From the NCBI GenBank assembly GCA_017548225.1, contig JAFYMV010000163.1, positions 1 through 6,450 of the forward strand: a stretch of 6,450 nt of DNA, in the 5' to 3' direction. Under the pieces are notes generated by a model. The model was not told the DNA's origin. It was given only the letters and a program-made list of their open reading frames with translations, and searched no databases. Position numbers and translations under genes: made by a program. Source of the DNA: Bacteroidaceae bacterium. GTDB taxonomy: Bacteria > Bacteroidota > Bacteroidia > Bacteroidales > Bacteroidaceae. The first letter of the stretch is position 1; each line of letters begins with the position of its first letter. Below are positions 6,071-6,450 of the stretch, piece by piece.

Positions 6071-6243
6071 GCGACTTTGTCGTTTCACTAAACTCTCAAG
6101 GTTTGTGCCAGTTCCGACGCGGGAACGAAGTTCGCCGACCTCAAGGGAAAGGCAACCTTTAGGTCGATGCCCGAAGGGGCTGAAGTCAAGGGAAAAACAA
6201 AGGAGTATTATTCTATAATACGAAAACAAAGCAGCAGAGCTGC
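6071..6243. repeat. Cluster of short hairpins near the right gene
   Basis: In order: CGAC-TTT-GTCG (6072-6082); GTTCC-GACGC-GGGAAC (6111-6126), which contains GACGCGGGA as in the hairpin at 5443-5475; GAAC-GAA-GTTC (6123-6133), competing with the previous one; CGACCT...AGGTCG (6136-6141 with 6161-6166), extended inside by AAGG/CCTT; GCCC-GAAG-GGGC (6169-6180); GTATTA-TTCTA-TAATAC (6205-6221); GCAGC-AGA-GCTGC (6231-6243). None is followed by a clean U-run on either strand, though together they could end transcription of the flanking genes. Confidence 0.6.
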
Positions 6244-6263
6244 TTAACCTCTCACCTTTAACC

Positions 6264-6286
6264 CTTAACCGTTCAACATTAATCAT
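6264..6286. repeat. Right copy of the loose inverted repeat
   Basis: Partner of 5418-5447, in reverse orientation. It overlaps the stop codon (TAA at 6279-6281) and the last codons of the minus-strand gene at the right end, so that gene's terminal residues may have been affected if the repeat is mobile. Confidence 0.35.
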
Positions 6287-6450
6287 TACCCCCAAGTCCC
6301 TCCTTATCCGTCACGCGCTCCATGTATTGCTGGATGACCGACTGGAGCAGCTGTAGGTACGCCTCGTGGTCCACCTTGCCCAGCAGGTTATCCTGCAACA
6401 TCGGGTCAGCCTCATAGGCATAGAGCGCGATGGGAGCCGTGCCGTCGTAC
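6279..6450 (-). CDS. Unrecognised protein, C-terminal 56 residues (start outside the window)
   Basis: Read on the minus strand, codons from 6449 to the TAA at 6279-6281 give an open frame of 56 residues starting YDGTAPIALYAYEADPM and ending TDKEGLGGND. It is acidic and probably helical after residue 19 (LQDNLLGKVDHEAYLQLLQ, 18-36). G/C-rich third positions like those of the FKBP gene, a sensible amino-acid composition and an open frame to the window edge support real coding. I do not recognise the family and see no catalytic motif, Cys cluster or membrane segment in this part. It is convergent with the FKBP gene. The last few residues lie in a low-complexity repeat and may not be conserved. 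Confidence 0.6.
   Translation of the reverse strand, partial: YDGTAPIALYAYEADPMLQDNLLGKVDHEAYLQLLQSVIQQYMERVTDKEGLGGND

Larger units (their letters stand above)
5406..6278. other. Convergent intergenic block packed with hairpin repeats, no gene seen
   Basis: The 873 bp between the FKBP stop and the stop codon of the minus-strand gene at the right end contain no frame with a recognisable protein; the open frames present read through repeats and are compositionally odd. The block is a mosaic of several hairpin families described in separate entries (5443-5475, 5518-5543, 5554-5651, 5656-5784, 5797-6006, 6071-6243). The remaining pieces are AT-rich: 6007-6070, with GCTAA-type words, and 6244-6278, with CTTTAACCCTTAACC-type words. 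Both flanking genes end here, so transcription from both sides must stop inside it, yet no stem followed by a clean U-run is obvious. Confidence 0.8.

Noticed and set aside
6062..6295. Minus-strand open frame overlapping the end of the right-hand gene
   Set aside because: It runs through hairpins and low-complexity words and overlaps a better-supported coding end in another frame.

Overview
The window looks like a Bacteroidales chromosome segment, probably Prevotella or a close relative. The basis is promoter-like sites of the Bacteroidetes form (TAnnTTTG at -7), a lack of Shine-Dalgarno sequences with A-rich leaders instead, and a gene set usual for that group: a DUF5686-type outer-membrane barrel protein, a short FKBP without a signal peptide, and pyruvate phosphate dikinase. 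The genus is an inference.

Layout. Positions 1-135 (minus) hold the first 45 codons of pyruvate phosphate dikinase (ppdK). Positions 136-509 are a divergent regulatory gap with a promoter candidate for each side and a structured leader ahead of ilvD. Positions 510-2333 (plus) encode dihydroxy-acid dehydratase (ilvD), complete and with all expected active-site residues. Ten bases later a DUF5686-type protein starts (2344-4908, plus), with a signal peptide, a carboxypeptidase-regulatory-like domain and a C-terminal beta-barrel ending in Phe. The two genes are probably cotranscribed. A 98-bp gap with a -7-like box leads to a small cytoplasmic FKBP-type peptidyl-prolyl isomerase (5007-5405, plus). 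At the far end, 6279-6450 (minus) is the C-terminal 56 residues of an unrecognised protein.

The least ordinary part is the 873-bp gap between the two convergent genes (5406-6278). I see no convincing gene there, and it is packed with hairpins. It holds (a) a hairpin with loop GGGATGAAA and a tandem set of 29-31 bp units that largely keep that loop while the stems change in compensating pairs, (b) a 39-bp-period array in which each unit carries three mini-hairpins, again with paired changes, (c) a ~210-bp inverted-repeat element resembling a MITE, itself made of hairpins, and (d) a further cluster of short hairpins. A loose inverted repeat lies next to each flanking gene end. The paired stem changes suggest selection on, or a copying mechanism that preserves, the folded form.

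The genes belong to separate household functions (pyruvate/PEP metabolism, branched-chain amino acid synthesis, envelope, protein folding). I see no defence system, CRISPR array, IS transposase, tRNA or rRNA gene.
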